NCBI RefSeq assembly: GCF_014337925.2
Contig: NZ_CP143423.1
Span: 1,146,501-1,210,500, forward strand
Direction: 5' to 3'
Source: Roseobacter fucihabitans
Lineage (GTDB): Bacteria; Pseudomonadota; Alphaproteobacteria; Rhodobacterales; Rhodobacteraceae
Length of the DNA stretch: 64,000 nt
Numbering within the stretch: the first letter of the stretch is position 1; every line of letters begins with the position of its first letter. The notes under the pieces are model-generated. The model had not been told where the DNA came from and made no database searches. It worked only from the letters and a program-made list of their open reading frames with translations. The position numbers and the translations under genes were made by a program. Shown here in pieces: positions 38,718 through 47,650 of this stretch.

Positions 38718-39884
38718 ATGCCAGTTAAAAACCGTTTTGCCGAATTGCACGATGAAATCACTGCCTGGCGGCGGGACATGCATGAAAACCCGGAACTGCT
38801 TTTCGATACGCATCGCACCTCGGCGCTGGTGGCTGAAAAGCTGACGGATTTTGGATGTGATGAGGTGGTCACGGGCATCGGGCGCACAGGTGTGGTGGGG
38901 GTGATCCGGGGTAAATCGGATGTCTCGGGCAAGGTGATCGGCTTGCGCGCGGATATGGATGCGCTGCCCATTCATGAACAGACAGGCCTTGCGTATGCTT
39001 CAAAAACGGAGGGCGCGATGCATGCCTGTGGGCATGACGGGCATACGGCGATGCTGTTGGGGGCTGCGAAGTACCTCGCGGAAACGCGCAATTTTGATGG
39101 CACCGCCGTGGTGATTTTTCAGCCCGCAGAAGAGGGCGGCGGCGGCGGGCGCGAAATGTGCGAAGACGACATGATGGCGCGTTTTGGCATTCAGGAAGTT
39201 TTCGGTATGCACAATTGGCCGGGCATGCCGATGGGCAGTTTCTCCATCCGGCCCGGCGCGTTTTTCGCCGCCACGGATGTGTTTGATATCGAGGTCGAAG
39301 GTCTGGGCGGGCATGCCGCCAAACCGCATGAAACCGTGGATTCCACCGTTGTGGCAAGCCATATCGTCATTGCCCTGCAGACCATTGCCAGCCGTTATGC
39401 GGACCCGGTCGATCAGGTGGTTGTGTCGGTGACCTCATTTGAAACCTCTTCCAACGCCTTCAATGTGATCCCGCAGCGTGTGCACCTCAAGGGCACGATC
39501 CGCACCATGTCGGCTCAAATGCGCGATCTGGCCGAAATGCGCCTGAACAAGATCACAACCGGCGTTGCCGAGAGTTTCGGCGCGACGGCGCGTGTGGAGT
39601 ACGAGCGCAATTATCCGGTGATGGTGAACCATCCCGAGCAGACCGAATTTGCCGCGCAGGTGGCAACTAAGGTTTCAGGTGGATGCGAGGAGGCCCCCTT
39701 GGTCATGGGGGGCGAGGATTTCGCCTTCATGCTCGAAGAACGCCCAGGCGCCTATATTCTGGTCGGTAACGGACCGGGGGCGGCGGTGCATCACCCGGAA
39801 TATAATTTCAACGACGACGCCATCCCCGCCGGATGCAGCTGGTGGGCAGAGATCATCGAACAACGGATGCCTGTTACGGGCTGA
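38718..39884 (+). CDS. M20D amidohydrolase (hippurate hydrolase-like)
   Basis: A 388-residue M20D metallopeptidase. Landmarks are AWRRDMHENPELLFDTHRTS, GLRADMDALPIHEQTGL, HACGHDGHTAMLLGAAKYLA (metal Cys, His), IFQPAEEGGGGG (Glu pair), FGMHNWPGMP and the C-terminal MGGEDFAFMLE. M20D enzymes cleave N-acyl amino acids such as hippurate or N-acetylated compounds. Good ribosome site AAGGAG 9 bases before the ATG. It converges with lpcC, 6 bp apart. Confidence 0.93.
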   Translation: MPVKNRFAELHDEITAWRRDMHENPELLFDTHRTSALVAEKLTDFGCDEVVTGIGRTGVVGVIRGKSDVSGKVIGLRADMDALPIHEQTGLAYASKTEGAMHACGHDGHTAMLLGAAKYLAETRNFDGTAVVIFQPAEEGGGGGREMCEDDMMARFGIQEVFGMHNWPGMPMGSFSIRPGAFFAATDVFDIEVEGLGGHAAKPHETVDSTVVASHIVIALQTIASRYADPVDQVVVSVTSFETSSNAFNVIPQRVHLKGTIRTMSAQMRDLAEMRLNKITTGVAESFGATARVEYERNYPVMVNHPEQTEFAAQVATKVSGGCEEAPLVMGGEDFAFMLEERPGAYILVGNGPGAAVHHPEYNFNDDAIPAGCSWWAEIIEQRMPVTG

Positions 39885-39890
39885 ACCCGC

Positions 39891-40952
39891 TCAGGCGGCC
39901 AGCAATTTGCGATAGATTGCGATGATGGAAGCGGCTTCCTGCTCGATGCGAAAACGGCGCAGGACGTTTTCGCGCGCGGCCTTTGACATGGCTTTCAGGG
40001 CCGCGGGATCACTCAAGATGCGCGCCACCTGCTCGGCAATTCCCGCCCCGTCCTCGATCTCGAGCAGATGCCCGGTTTCGCCCTCCACGATCAATTCCTC
40101 GAAGGCCCCGACCTTCGTGGCCACCACAGGCGCGCCGCAGGCCATGGCCTCCAAGGGGGTCAACCCGAAGCCTTCCCAACGTTGTGGTGCCACATAAAGA
40201 TCAAGTGCCTGAAAGTGACGCGCCAGATCGGCAATCGGCACCTCGTCGCGAAACAGAATGCGATCCGACAGCCCCGCATCGGCGACGTCCTCTTTGAGTT
40301 TTTGCAAAAACGCCTGATGCTCGGGCGTCGCGCGCCCCATCATCAAGGCCTTGGCATCGGGGTGTTTGCCAAAAACCTCGATCATCGCGGCGATGAACAG
40401 GTCATTGCCTTTTTGATGCCGGATGCGTCCGAAACAGCCGATCAACGGCCCATCGTGGGGCAAATCAAGCTCCTGGCGCAGGGCTGCGCGGTCATCAACC
40501 GGTTGAAACAGATCGCAGTCAATGCCGTGCCGGATCACCGTTGCCTCGCGTTCCAGATAGCTGGCTGATTTTGCAGAGGTCGCGATCACCGCGTCCATCT
40601 GCCGGATCAGCCAGCGCGTAAAACCGGTGTGTCGACGCTGTGCGGCAGAGGTGAAAAGCAGCTTGAGCCGCTTGCCTGCGAGATATTTCAACGCCAGCCC
40701 AGCCACCATTTCCACATTACGCCGCGCGTGCCAGACACGGGCCCCGGACGGACCGTTGCGGGGCAGGCCAAGTAGCTTGCCGGGGGCCAGATTGGGCACC
40801 TCGGGTGGCAATTCGGGGGCGCAGGCAGTGATGGCGATATCCTTGGCCTGCAAGGGGACAAGGCGGATCACGGTGGAGGTCACGCCGGAATGGCGGCGCT
40901 TAAAACTCGGGGCGATCACGTCGATATCGCGGGCTGGTGTCAGCTGTGTCAT
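39891..40952 (-). CDS. lpcC: LPS core mannosyltransferase LpcC-like (GT4)
   Basis: A GT4 glycosyltransferase of 353 residues. Similar to LpcC of rhizobia as I recall it: IDVIAPSFKRRHSGVTSTVI at the start, VWHARRNVEMVAGLALKYL, LLFTSAAQRRHTGFTRWLIR, QMDAVIATSAKSASYLE, then the GT4 C-terminal YVAPQRWEGFGLTPLEAMAC with the conserved EGFGLxxLE. LpcC adds mannose to Kdo in the LPS core. It overlaps the waaA gene by ATGA, which supports an LPS role. Confidence 0.85.
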   Translation of the reverse strand: MTQLTPARDIDVIAPSFKRRHSGVTSTVIRLVPLQAKDIAITACAPELPPEVPNLAPGKLLGLPRNGPSGARVWHARRNVEMVAGLALKYLAGKRLKLLFTSAAQRRHTGFTRWLIRQMDAVIATSAKSASYLEREATVIRHGIDCDLFQPVDDRAALRQELDLPHDGPLIGCFGRIRHQKGNDLFIAAMIEVFGKHPDAKALMMGRATPEHQAFLQKLKEDVADAGLSDRILFRDEVPIADLARHFQALDLYVAPQRWEGFGLTPLEAMACGAPVVATKVGAFEELIVEGETGHLLEIEDGAGIAEQVARILSDPAALKAMSKAARENVLRRFRIEQEAASIIAIYRKLLAA

Positions 40953-42247
40953 CGATTGTCGTCTTCCAGCTTCAAGATGTGGATGAGCCTTGCGGCAATT
41001 CGGGTGAGTTCGTCGGATTTGCCCTGCACAAAAGCGCGCGCGGCCCTGAGGCTTGCCGCTTTATGCGCCCCATCCTGCAACAGGTGCCCCACCGAAAACG
41101 TCAGGGCCTCGACATCCGCCACGATTTCGGCCGCACCGGTTTCCACCATTTTATTAATGGTTTCCGCAAAATTAGTAACATGCGGGCCGGATAAAACAGC
41201 GGCCTCCGATTGTACGACCTCAAACGGGTTATGCCCACCGATGGGCAAAAGCGAGCCCCCCAGAAACACGACATCACTCAGGGCATACCAATTGCCCAAT
41301 TCACCCAAAGTGTCCGCGAGATAGACGGCGTGGTCGTCCCGCGGGAGCGCGCCATCGGAGCGCAGAGCGTATGTCAGATCGTGTTTCGCAATCAGTTTCG
41401 CAACCTCGTCGCTGCGATCCGGATGGCGTGGCACCAGAATCAACAATAGGTCGGGGATGGTTTGCAGCAGGGTCTTATGGGCGTCCAGAACGGTGGTTTC
41501 TTCGCCCTTATGCGTGGAGGCGGCGACCCAGATGGGGCGGGCCTTGATTGCGGTACGAATCTGCGCCAGCAGGGCGGGATTTTGCGGCAAGGGCGCGGAC
41601 ATGGATTTGAGGTTGCTGCCGCGTGCCACGCGGTCCGCCGGGGCGTGCATGTCCACCATCGCCTGCGCCATATCGTCGTTTTGCGTCAGGATCAGATCAA
41701 AGACATCCAGAACATAGGCGGCAAAGCCCGGTCTGCGCGCCCAGGCCGCGCGCGATTTGGCAGAAAGGCGCGCGTTAACGAGCGCCATCATCGTGCCGCG
41801 CGCGCGGGTCATGCGCAACATGCGCGGCCAAAGTTCGCTTTCCACAAAAATTGCGGCTGCGGGGCGCCAATGGTGCAGGAACCGCGTCAGCGGCCCGCCC
41901 GCATCAAGGGGTGCAAATTGATGCACGGTGCGCGGGGGCATGCGATCTGCAACCAGTTTGGCCGACGTGGGTGTCCCGGAAGTGATCAGAAAATGTGCTC
42001 GTGGCAGCATTTCACCCATCCGCGTAATCAGCGCCAAAACCGACAGGCTTTCCCCGACCGAGGCCGCGTGAAACCAGATCAGATTGCCCGATCCGATGCG
42101 GGGCTGGCTGGCATGGCCCATTTTCTCATGGGCGCGCAACGCAGACAGGCCTTGACGGCGCAGCTTGCGGATTTCAAACCAGGCCACAAAAGGGGCCAGT
42201 AAAACAGTGGCAGCCACATAGAGATGAAAGAGCGGCGGCGCGCGCAT
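40949..42247 (-). CDS. waaA: 3-deoxy-D-manno-octulosonic acid transferase
   Basis: WaaA (KdtA) attaches Kdo to lipid A precursor, at the inner membrane. The 432-residue protein starts with a hydrophobic anchor (MRAPPLFHLYVAATVLLAPFVA), then IWFHAASVGESLSVLALI, the conserved acceptor-side motif, FVESELWPRMLRMTRARG and VFLGGSLLPIGGHNPFEVVQ, typical of GT30. The next gene on the minus strand is lpcC (4-bp overlap); moaA lies upstream by 8 bp and is in another pathway. Confidence 0.94.
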   Translation of the reverse strand: MRAPPLFHLYVAATVLLAPFVAWFEIRKLRRQGLSALRAHEKMGHASQPRIGSGNLIWFHAASVGESLSVLALITRMGEMLPRAHFLITSGTPTSAKLVADRMPPRTVHQFAPLDAGGPLTRFLHHWRPAAAIFVESELWPRMLRMTRARGTMMALVNARLSAKSRAAWARRPGFAAYVLDVFDLILTQNDDMAQAMVDMHAPADRVARGSNLKSMSAPLPQNPALLAQIRTAIKARPIWVAASTHKGEETTVLDAHKTLLQTIPDLLLILVPRHPDRSDEVAKLIAKHDLTYALRSDGALPRDDHAVYLADTLGELGNWYALSDVVFLGGSLLPIGGHNPFEVVQSEAAVLSGPHVTNFAETINKMVETGAAEIVADVEALTFSVGHLLQDGAHKAASLRAARAFVQGKSDELTRIAARLIHILKLEDDNR

Positions 42248-42255
42248 GAGTGGGA

Positions 42256-43263
42256 TCAGCCGCCCGTGTGGCTCATGTGCCGTGGCATTTGCCCATCCAG
42301 ACGCTGGCGCGAATAGTCGAAATCATGCCCCTTGGGTTTAAGTCTGATCGCGGCGCGGATCGCATCTTCGAGCGGACCGTTATCGCCCGGATGCGCCCGC
42401 AGGGGCGCGCGCAAATCGGTGGCGTCTTCCTGACCCAGACACATGAATATCTCGCCGGTGCAGGTCAGCCGCACGCGGTTACAGCTTTCGCAGAAATTAT
42501 GGCTGAGCGGGGTGATGAAACCAATCTTCTGACCGGTTTCCTCAAGGCGCACATAGCGGGCAGGGCCGCCGCTGCGTTCCGCCAGATCGGTGACGGTATA
42601 ATGCGCACCATACTGCGCGCGAACGTCCTTGAGGGACCAATATTGCCCCAAACGGTCCTCATTTCCGATATCGCCCATCGGCATCACTTCGATCCAGGTC
42701 AGATCAATGTCGCGCTTTGCGCACCACTCTGTAATAAAAGGCAATTCGGCCTCATTAAAGCCCTTGAGCGCCACCGCGTTCAGCTTGACGCGCATCCCCA
42801 CAGCCTGGGCGGCATCAATCCCGCGCAACACCTGTGGCAGGCGGCCCCAACGGGTAATCTTCGCGAATTTGTCTTCATCAAGCGTGTCCAGAGACACATT
42901 CACTCGCCGCACGCCCGCCGCATATAGGTCCTTGGCAAAACGTTCCAGCTGGCTGCCGTTTGTGGTGAGCGTGAGTTCCTTGAGAGCGCCGCTTTCCAGA
43001 TGCCGGCTCATGCTTTGGAAAAACGTCATGATCCCCTTGCGCACCAGAGGCTCGCCGCCGGTAATGCGCAGCTTTTCAACGCCCAACCCCACGAAGGTGG
43101 AACACATTCGGTCCAGCTCTTCGAGCGTCAACAGCTCCTTTTTCGGCAGAAAAGTCATATTTTCGGACATGCAATAGACGCAACGAAAATCACAGCGATC
43201 TGTTACCGATACCCTCAGGTAGGTAATCGCGCGGGCAAATGGATCAATCAATGGCTCACTCAT
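42256..43263 (-). CDS. moaA: GTP 3',8-cyclase MoaA
   Basis: MoaA is the radical SAM enzyme that starts molybdenum cofactor synthesis from GTP. From [20 protein letters not shown] the protein has 335 residues with the radical SAM cluster CDFRCVYC, a [10 protein letters not shown] region, and the second 4Fe-4S site in [20 protein letters not shown]. The C-terminal GG dipeptide needed for activation in the family is present (HMSHTGG). A longer frame upstream to 43695 is not supported by the family. Confidence 0.95.
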   Translation of the reverse strand: MSEPLIDPFARAITYLRVSVTDRCDFRCVYCMSENMTFLPKKELLTLEELDRMCSTFVGLGVEKLRITGGEPLVRKGIMTFFQSMSRHLESGALKELTLTTNGSQLERFAKDLYAAGVRRVNVSLDTLDEDKFAKITRWGRLPQVLRGIDAAQAVGMRVKLNAVALKGFNEAELPFITEWCAKRDIDLTWIEVMPMGDIGNEDRLGQYWSLKDVRAQYGAHYTVTDLAERSGGPARYVRLEETGQKIGFITPLSHNFCESCNRVRLTCTGEIFMCLGQEDATDLRAPLRAHPGDNGPLEDAIRAAIRLKPKGHDFDYSRQRLDGQMPRHMSHTGG

Positions 43264-43733
43264 GCGCCTATAGGTAATGCGCCGGGGCAGGCGCAGCAAG
43301 AGGTTTACGCCGTTGCGCGCGCCAACAGCTTTTGTTTTCGCCTGAAGCATTGCACAGGGGTCTCTTTTGGTAGGCGGTTTTTCCATCCGGCGGGCGGCGC
43401 AGACCTGAACCGCTTGAACGTGGGGCGGGGACACGGGTGCATGTTCTGTGACAGGCCTTGGCATCGCGATTATCGCTGTACGAGAGGTTTTGAAGCAGAG
43501 CAAGGGAATGGAACGCCGGTTTGCGGTCCAGCCTTCCGTGACGCTGCGCACACCGGGGCCAACAGTCGCCTTGCTCGGGCAGGCATCAGACCCCGTGGCG
43601 GGCAAATCGATTTTGTTTCGGCGGAGCCTGATTATGGGTCCCGCCACTGGGGGAGCCCCACGTCCTTGGCTATGATGTATGTTTCGCAGGGTCATGCCGC
43701 GGATCGACGGGATGTCGGTTTACCCCCGTGATC
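43264..43733. other. Unexplained 470-bp intergenic region upstream of moaA
   Basis: GC-rich, with short frames on both strands (for example 43448-43675 plus) that I cannot assign. It separates moaA from the convergent-facing PNPOx gene and should contain the moaA promoter. I could not convince myself of a molybdenum cofactor riboswitch-like fold by eye. Confidence 0.4.
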
Positions 43734-44288
43734 CTACGTCTGATCTGTGTCGAGAATATGCGTTGGAATGCCGTCGATGGTGTGCCGGTTGCGGGTGTCC
43801 CAATATTGCGCGATGCCGTCTGGACCCTTCTGCGCTGCCCACTGGCTCAGGACGTCCCTTTCACCGGCATATTCCATGAAGGGCACCGCATAGCCACAGC
43901 TCGTCTGAACAATGTCGACGGTCACATCATAAATCTGGCGCGCACCGTCCGAGGCCGGGAACAGCGCATTGAGGGCGGCAAAATCGGCGTCGCGCGGATG
44001 CAGCGTGCGCCCGGTCCCATAGGTGCGCAAGATCATCGGTTTGGTCTCAAACCCGCACCACATAAGCGTCATGCGGTTGAGTTGCGCCAGATGCCCCGCC
44101 GTCTCGTTGCCTGATCCTGTCAGGTTGCGCCACACGATCCGGTTGGGGTCGAGAACGCGTAAGGAGTCCATGCCTTTGGGTGAAATATTGACCTGCCCTG
44201 AGGCTGCGGCGGAGCCGACAAAGAAGATATGCTGTGCCTGAATGAACCGGATCAATACGTCGCTGAGTTGATGGAATTGTTTGGCCAT
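43734..44288 (-). CDS. Pyridoxamine 5'-phosphate oxidase-fold FMN-binding protein
   Basis: A 184-residue protein of the PNPOx-like split barrel. Typical features are FFVGSAAASGQVNISPKGMD, SLRVLDPNRIVWRNLTGSGN and LMWCGFETKPMILRTYG, matching a family of predicted flavin-binding proteins. Catalytic residues for PNP oxidation are not evident, so the reaction is unknown. It is isolated between moaA and the AT-rich stretch after 44.3 kb. Confidence 0.85.
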   Translation of the reverse strand: MAKQFHQLSDVLIRFIQAQHIFFVGSAAASGQVNISPKGMDSLRVLDPNRIVWRNLTGSGNETAGHLAQLNRMTLMWCGFETKPMILRTYGTGRTLHPRDADFAALNALFPASDGARQIYDVTVDIVQTSCGYAVPFMEYAGERDVLSQWAAQKGPDGIAQYWDTRNRHTIDGIPTHILDTDQT

Positions 44289-44560
44289 TCGCTATTCAAC
44301 TTATAGGACTGTGAAAGTGGAAACTGTGTGTTGGATAAGCCTGTTTAGAACGCTCTGATCCAATTTCCGGTGTTTCATTTTGGATTTTTCGGGAACGTCT
44401 GTCTTCATTTTCACCGGCACTTGGTATCAAGGGTTCCACTTTTATACAGCGCCATAATGGCTGTGACTATAGTGGAAAGCAACAAGCTTTGTCTCGCCCA
44501 AATTCTGCCAAATTGGCCTTTTATATAGAGATTATTGAAGGGAAGTTTTTTGAGGGTGTC

Positions 44561-45064
44561 ATGGTCAAGCGGGTTGCTGTTTTTGTAGATGGTGAGAACA
44601 TCAGTTTTGATCACGCCGAAGCGGTTTATCAAGTTGCAAAAGGCAATGGACCCGTGCACGTGCAGCGGGTCTAAGGCAACGCAACGATCCTACCAGGCTG
44701 GCAGGAAACACCGGTTTATAAATTGCTCCATTCTGGGACCGGCAAAAATGCGACAGACTTGTTGCTCTCCATTGAAGCCGTCGAATTTTGTCTCATTGAG
44801 CAGTTTTCAACCTTAGTGATTGTGAGCTTGGATGGAGATTTCACACATCTCGCAACTCGGTTGCGCGAACGGGGCTTGACAGCAAACAAGCGCAGTTGGA
44901 GGTTTAGTTTGTGCTTTTTTTACCTACGCAACGTCCAAGGCTACGGCTGGAATCACAAACGCGTCTACGCGCGCCATGAGACCTCGCTTGTCTACAGTGG
45001 TGAACACATGGCCAAAGAGATTGAACGATTTCGTGAGAATCTCGGACGACGAAGTGGGGAGTAG
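44561..45064 (+). pseudogene. NYN-domain (LabA/DUF88-like) ribonuclease pseudogene
   Basis: Two frames that continue one another encode a NYN domain. The first reads MVKRVAVFVDGENISFDHAE and ends HVQRV, then an in-frame TAA at 44672-44674 where relatives have RVYGN; the reading resumes GNATILPGWQETPVY, then HSGTGKNATDLLLSIEA, then VIVSLDGDFTHLATRLRERG. The acidic residues of the fold (DGEN, TD, DGD) are kept. After RERGL the frame stops looking like the family, so a second lesion is likely. A single nonsense change (Tyr to stop) is the simplest reading; readthrough cannot be excluded. Confidence 0.72.
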
Positions 45065-45129
45065 TTATCTGTCACTGTGTGGAACCTGTGCTACCTTTGG
45101 TAGCAGTCTAATTTTCTGCGGTTTCAATT

Positions 45130-45676
45130 CTTCCGCTATCAAAACAGCGAAGAAATGTTGGGCTCAGTACGTTTGATTGTTGCAAGGCACTGCCCATTTC
45201 GACCGAGACGGCACCGTGTTCCAATGTCGGTAATCCAGCGCATACGGCTGGCTACTTCTTCAGGGCCTGATGAATGGGCTTTTTGCGTCGCCAAGTCTCC
45301 TGGATGCGGTCGAAAACTCCTAGTTTGGCGAAGGTTTTTTTGAATGCTTCGCACTGCCGTTGTCTTCGGATCTGAGTAGTTGGGATCGGGCGTTGAGTGC
45401 CAGGAAGTCGGAAAGCCTCGAGATATCGTCCATAGATAGAATTGGGCCATCAACAAGCTCTTTATCAAAATCTCTAAATTTCGAATCCGCCTATATGTGC
45501 GCCATACCAATTAATCGCAGAACTTTTACTTGTGTGTTCGCTGCAAGGCCCGCGACGACATATTCGGAAGTCACAAAAACATTAGGTCAGAAGGCCGGCT
45601 GACCATACCGGTTTAGCATCAATACAATTTCTGCACCGGTTCTCGAGCGAAATTCTTTGGTTTTGACATATAGCAT
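45130..45676 (-). pseudogene. Decayed probable site-specific integrase
   Basis: On the minus strand from ATG 45676 the frame reads MLYVKTKEFRSRTGAEIVLM, then LNRYGQPAF, a TGA (45587-45589), PNVFVTSEYVVAGLAANTQ, VKVLRLIGMAHI, a TAG (45491-45493), ADSKFRDFDKELVDGPILS and MDDISRLSDFLALNAR, with another stop at 45320-45322. In a different frame further on ASRMRWITDI appears. The layout (short beta start, then a helical SAM-like core-binding region) recalls the N-terminal part of tyrosine recombinases of alphaproteobacterial islands. No catalytic domain remains. The family call is by pattern memory and is uncertain. Confidence 0.45.
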
Positions 45677-45827
45677 GTTTCCGCGACCGGCGATGCCTCA
45701 ATAAGTCTCAGATGGCCCATTAAGCAGTTTACGACATGTTTTTCAGAAATAGGTATAAAAATACTTTAAAAACATATAGTTGTAATAAAAAATTGGCAAC
45801 AAGTTGCCATTTCTCCCGCATCTCTCT

Positions 45828-47648
45828 CTACTCCACTGTCACGGATTTCGCCAGATTGCGCGGCTGATCGACATCCGTGCCCTTGGCCACTGCCGTGTGA
45901 TAGGCCAGCAATTGCGCCGGGATGGCATAGAGCAGCGGGGTCAGCGCGTCGGGAACGCTCGGCAATTCGATCGTGGCAAACGCCCCCTCGCCAGCGGCCT
46001 CGATACCTGCACGATCTGAGATCAGGATGACGCGCCCCTTGCGGGCCATGACCTCCTGCATATTGCTCACAGTCTTGTCAAAAAGATTGTCGCGCGGGGC
46101 CATCACAACCACCGGAACCGCCTTGTCGATCAAGGCGATGGGCCCGTGTTTCAATTCGCCTGAGGCATAGGCCTCGGCGTGTATATAGCTGATTTCCTTT
46201 AACTTTAACGCCCCCTCCAGCGCCAGCGGGTACATCAGGCCGCGCCCCAGAAATAAGACATCGCGCGCTTCGGCCAATTTGAGCGAGGCCTTTTGCATCT
46301 GCGCATTGGCCTCAAGGGCCGTGCTGAGCACGCTGGGCATGCTGCGCAGCGCGGAGAGGTGATCGGCCAGCGCATCACCGTCCATCTCGCCCCGATCGCG
46401 CGCGGCCTTCAGTGCCAAAAGAAACAACACGACAAGCTGACAGGTGAAGGCCTTTGTCGAGGCGACGCCCACTTCCACACCGGCATGGATGGGCAGGACC
46501 AGATCGCTTTCCCGCGCGATTGAGCTTTCGGGTACATTGACGACACAGACGATACGATCTGCCTTGCCCTCACAATAACGCAGGGCGGCCAGCGTGTCGG
46601 CAGTCTCTCCGGACTGGCTGACGAACAGGGCCGTGGTGCGGGCCGGGATCGGCGGTTCGCGGTAGCGGAATTCCGAGGCCACATCGACGTCCACGGGGAT
46701 GCGCGCGATCTGCTCAAACCAGTATTTCGCCGTGAGACAAGCGTAATATGCCGTGCCGCAGGCCACCAGTGTCAGCCGGTCCAGTGTTGCAAAATCCAGA
46801 CCGGGATCGGGCAGGGTGATATTGCCCTCATGATCAATGTAATTGCCAATGGCCTGTCCGATGACCGTGGGTTGTTCGGCAATTTCCTTGGCCATGAAGT
46901 GTTTGTGACCGGCCTTGTCGATGCGTGTATCATCAAGCCGTACGGTCTTGATGGGGCGGTTTGCCAGCACCTCGTTGATGTCACGAATTTCCAAAGAGGT
47001 GCGGGTCACGATCGCGCGGTCGCCCTCTTCGAGGTAGCTGATCCGGTCCGTCAGGGGCGAAAGCGCAATGGCATCCGAGCCCACGAACATTTCGCCGTCA
47101 CCATGCCCGATGGCGAGCGGCGAGCCCTTGCGTGCGGCAAAGATCAAATCATCTTCTCCTGAAAACAGGAAGGCCAGCGCAAATGCCCCCTCCAGCCGGT
47201 CAAGCGCCTTGTTCGCCGCCTCCACAGGCGTCATACCATCCGCCATATAATGCTCGGTCAGAAGGGCAACCGTTTCGGTGTCGGTTTCGGTCACGAATTG
47301 AATGCCAAGGCCCGTCAGTTCCGCTCTCAGATCCCGAAAATTCTCGATGATCCCGTTATGGACCACCGCCACACGGCCCGCCTGATGCGGGTGGGCGTTT
47401 GTAACGGTGGGTGCGCCATGAGTGGCCCAGCGGGTATGACCAATGCCCGATTTCCCGGCCAGCGGTTCATGCACCAGAAGATCCGACAGGTTCACCAGCT
47501 TTCCAACCGCGCGGCGCCGGTCGAGAACCCCGTCCTCCACCGTTGCAATGCCCGCGCTGTCATAGCCGCGATATTCAAGGCGCTTGAGCGCCTCCACAAG
47601 GATCGGTGCGGCTTCGTGATTGCCCAGCACCCCAACAATTCCGCACAT
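45828..47648 (-). CDS. glmS: Glutamine-fructose-6-phosphate aminotransferase
   Basis: GlmS makes glucosamine 6-phosphate from fructose 6-phosphate and glutamine, feeding peptidoglycan and LPS. The 606-residue protein starts MCGIVGVLG (N-terminal Cys nucleophile), has GHTRWATHGAPTVTNAHPH and two SIS domains (LVACGTAYYACL, FVSQSGETADTLAAL, LGRGLMYPLALEGALKLKEIS, YIHAEAYASGELKHGPIALI), ending DQPRNLAKSVTVE. It is 2 bp downstream of glmU. The glmS 3' end is a known integration hotspot (Tn7), and degraded foreign DNA lies just downstream here. Confidence 0.97.
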   Translation of the reverse strand: MCGIVGVLGNHEAAPILVEALKRLEYRGYDSAGIATVEDGVLDRRRAVGKLVNLSDLLVHEPLAGKSGIGHTRWATHGAPTVTNAHPHQAGRVAVVHNGIIENFRDLRAELTGLGIQFVTETDTETVALLTEHYMADGMTPVEAANKALDRLEGAFALAFLFSGEDDLIFAARKGSPLAIGHGDGEMFVGSDAIALSPLTDRISYLEEGDRAIVTRTSLEIRDINEVLANRPIKTVRLDDTRIDKAGHKHFMAKEIAEQPTVIGQAIGNYIDHEGNITLPDPGLDFATLDRLTLVACGTAYYACLTAKYWFEQIARIPVDVDVASEFRYREPPIPARTTALFVSQSGETADTLAALRYCEGKADRIVCVVNVPESSIARESDLVLPIHAGVEVGVASTKAFTCQLVVLFLLALKAARDRGEMDGDALADHLSALRSMPSVLSTALEANAQMQKASLKLAEARDVLFLGRGLMYPLALEGALKLKEISYIHAEAYASGELKHGPIALIDKAVPVVVMAPRDNLFDKTVSNMQEVMARKGRVILISDRAGIEAAGEGAFATIELPSVPDALTPLLYAIPAQLLAYHTAVAKGTDVDQPRNLAKSVTVE

Positions 47649-47650
47649 TT

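Noticed and set aside
43264-43695. N-terminal extension of the moaA frame by about 140 residues
   Set aside because: MoaA proteins start near MSEPLIDPF; the extension has no conserved features.
43264-43733. Molybdenum cofactor riboswitch upstream of moaA
   Set aside because: No convincing fold could be drawn by eye; a covariance-model search would be needed and could not be run.
45800-45860. Tn7-type insertion at the glmS end
   Set aside because: The position is right for attTn7, but no tns genes or Tn7 ends were found; the remnant looks more like an integrase.
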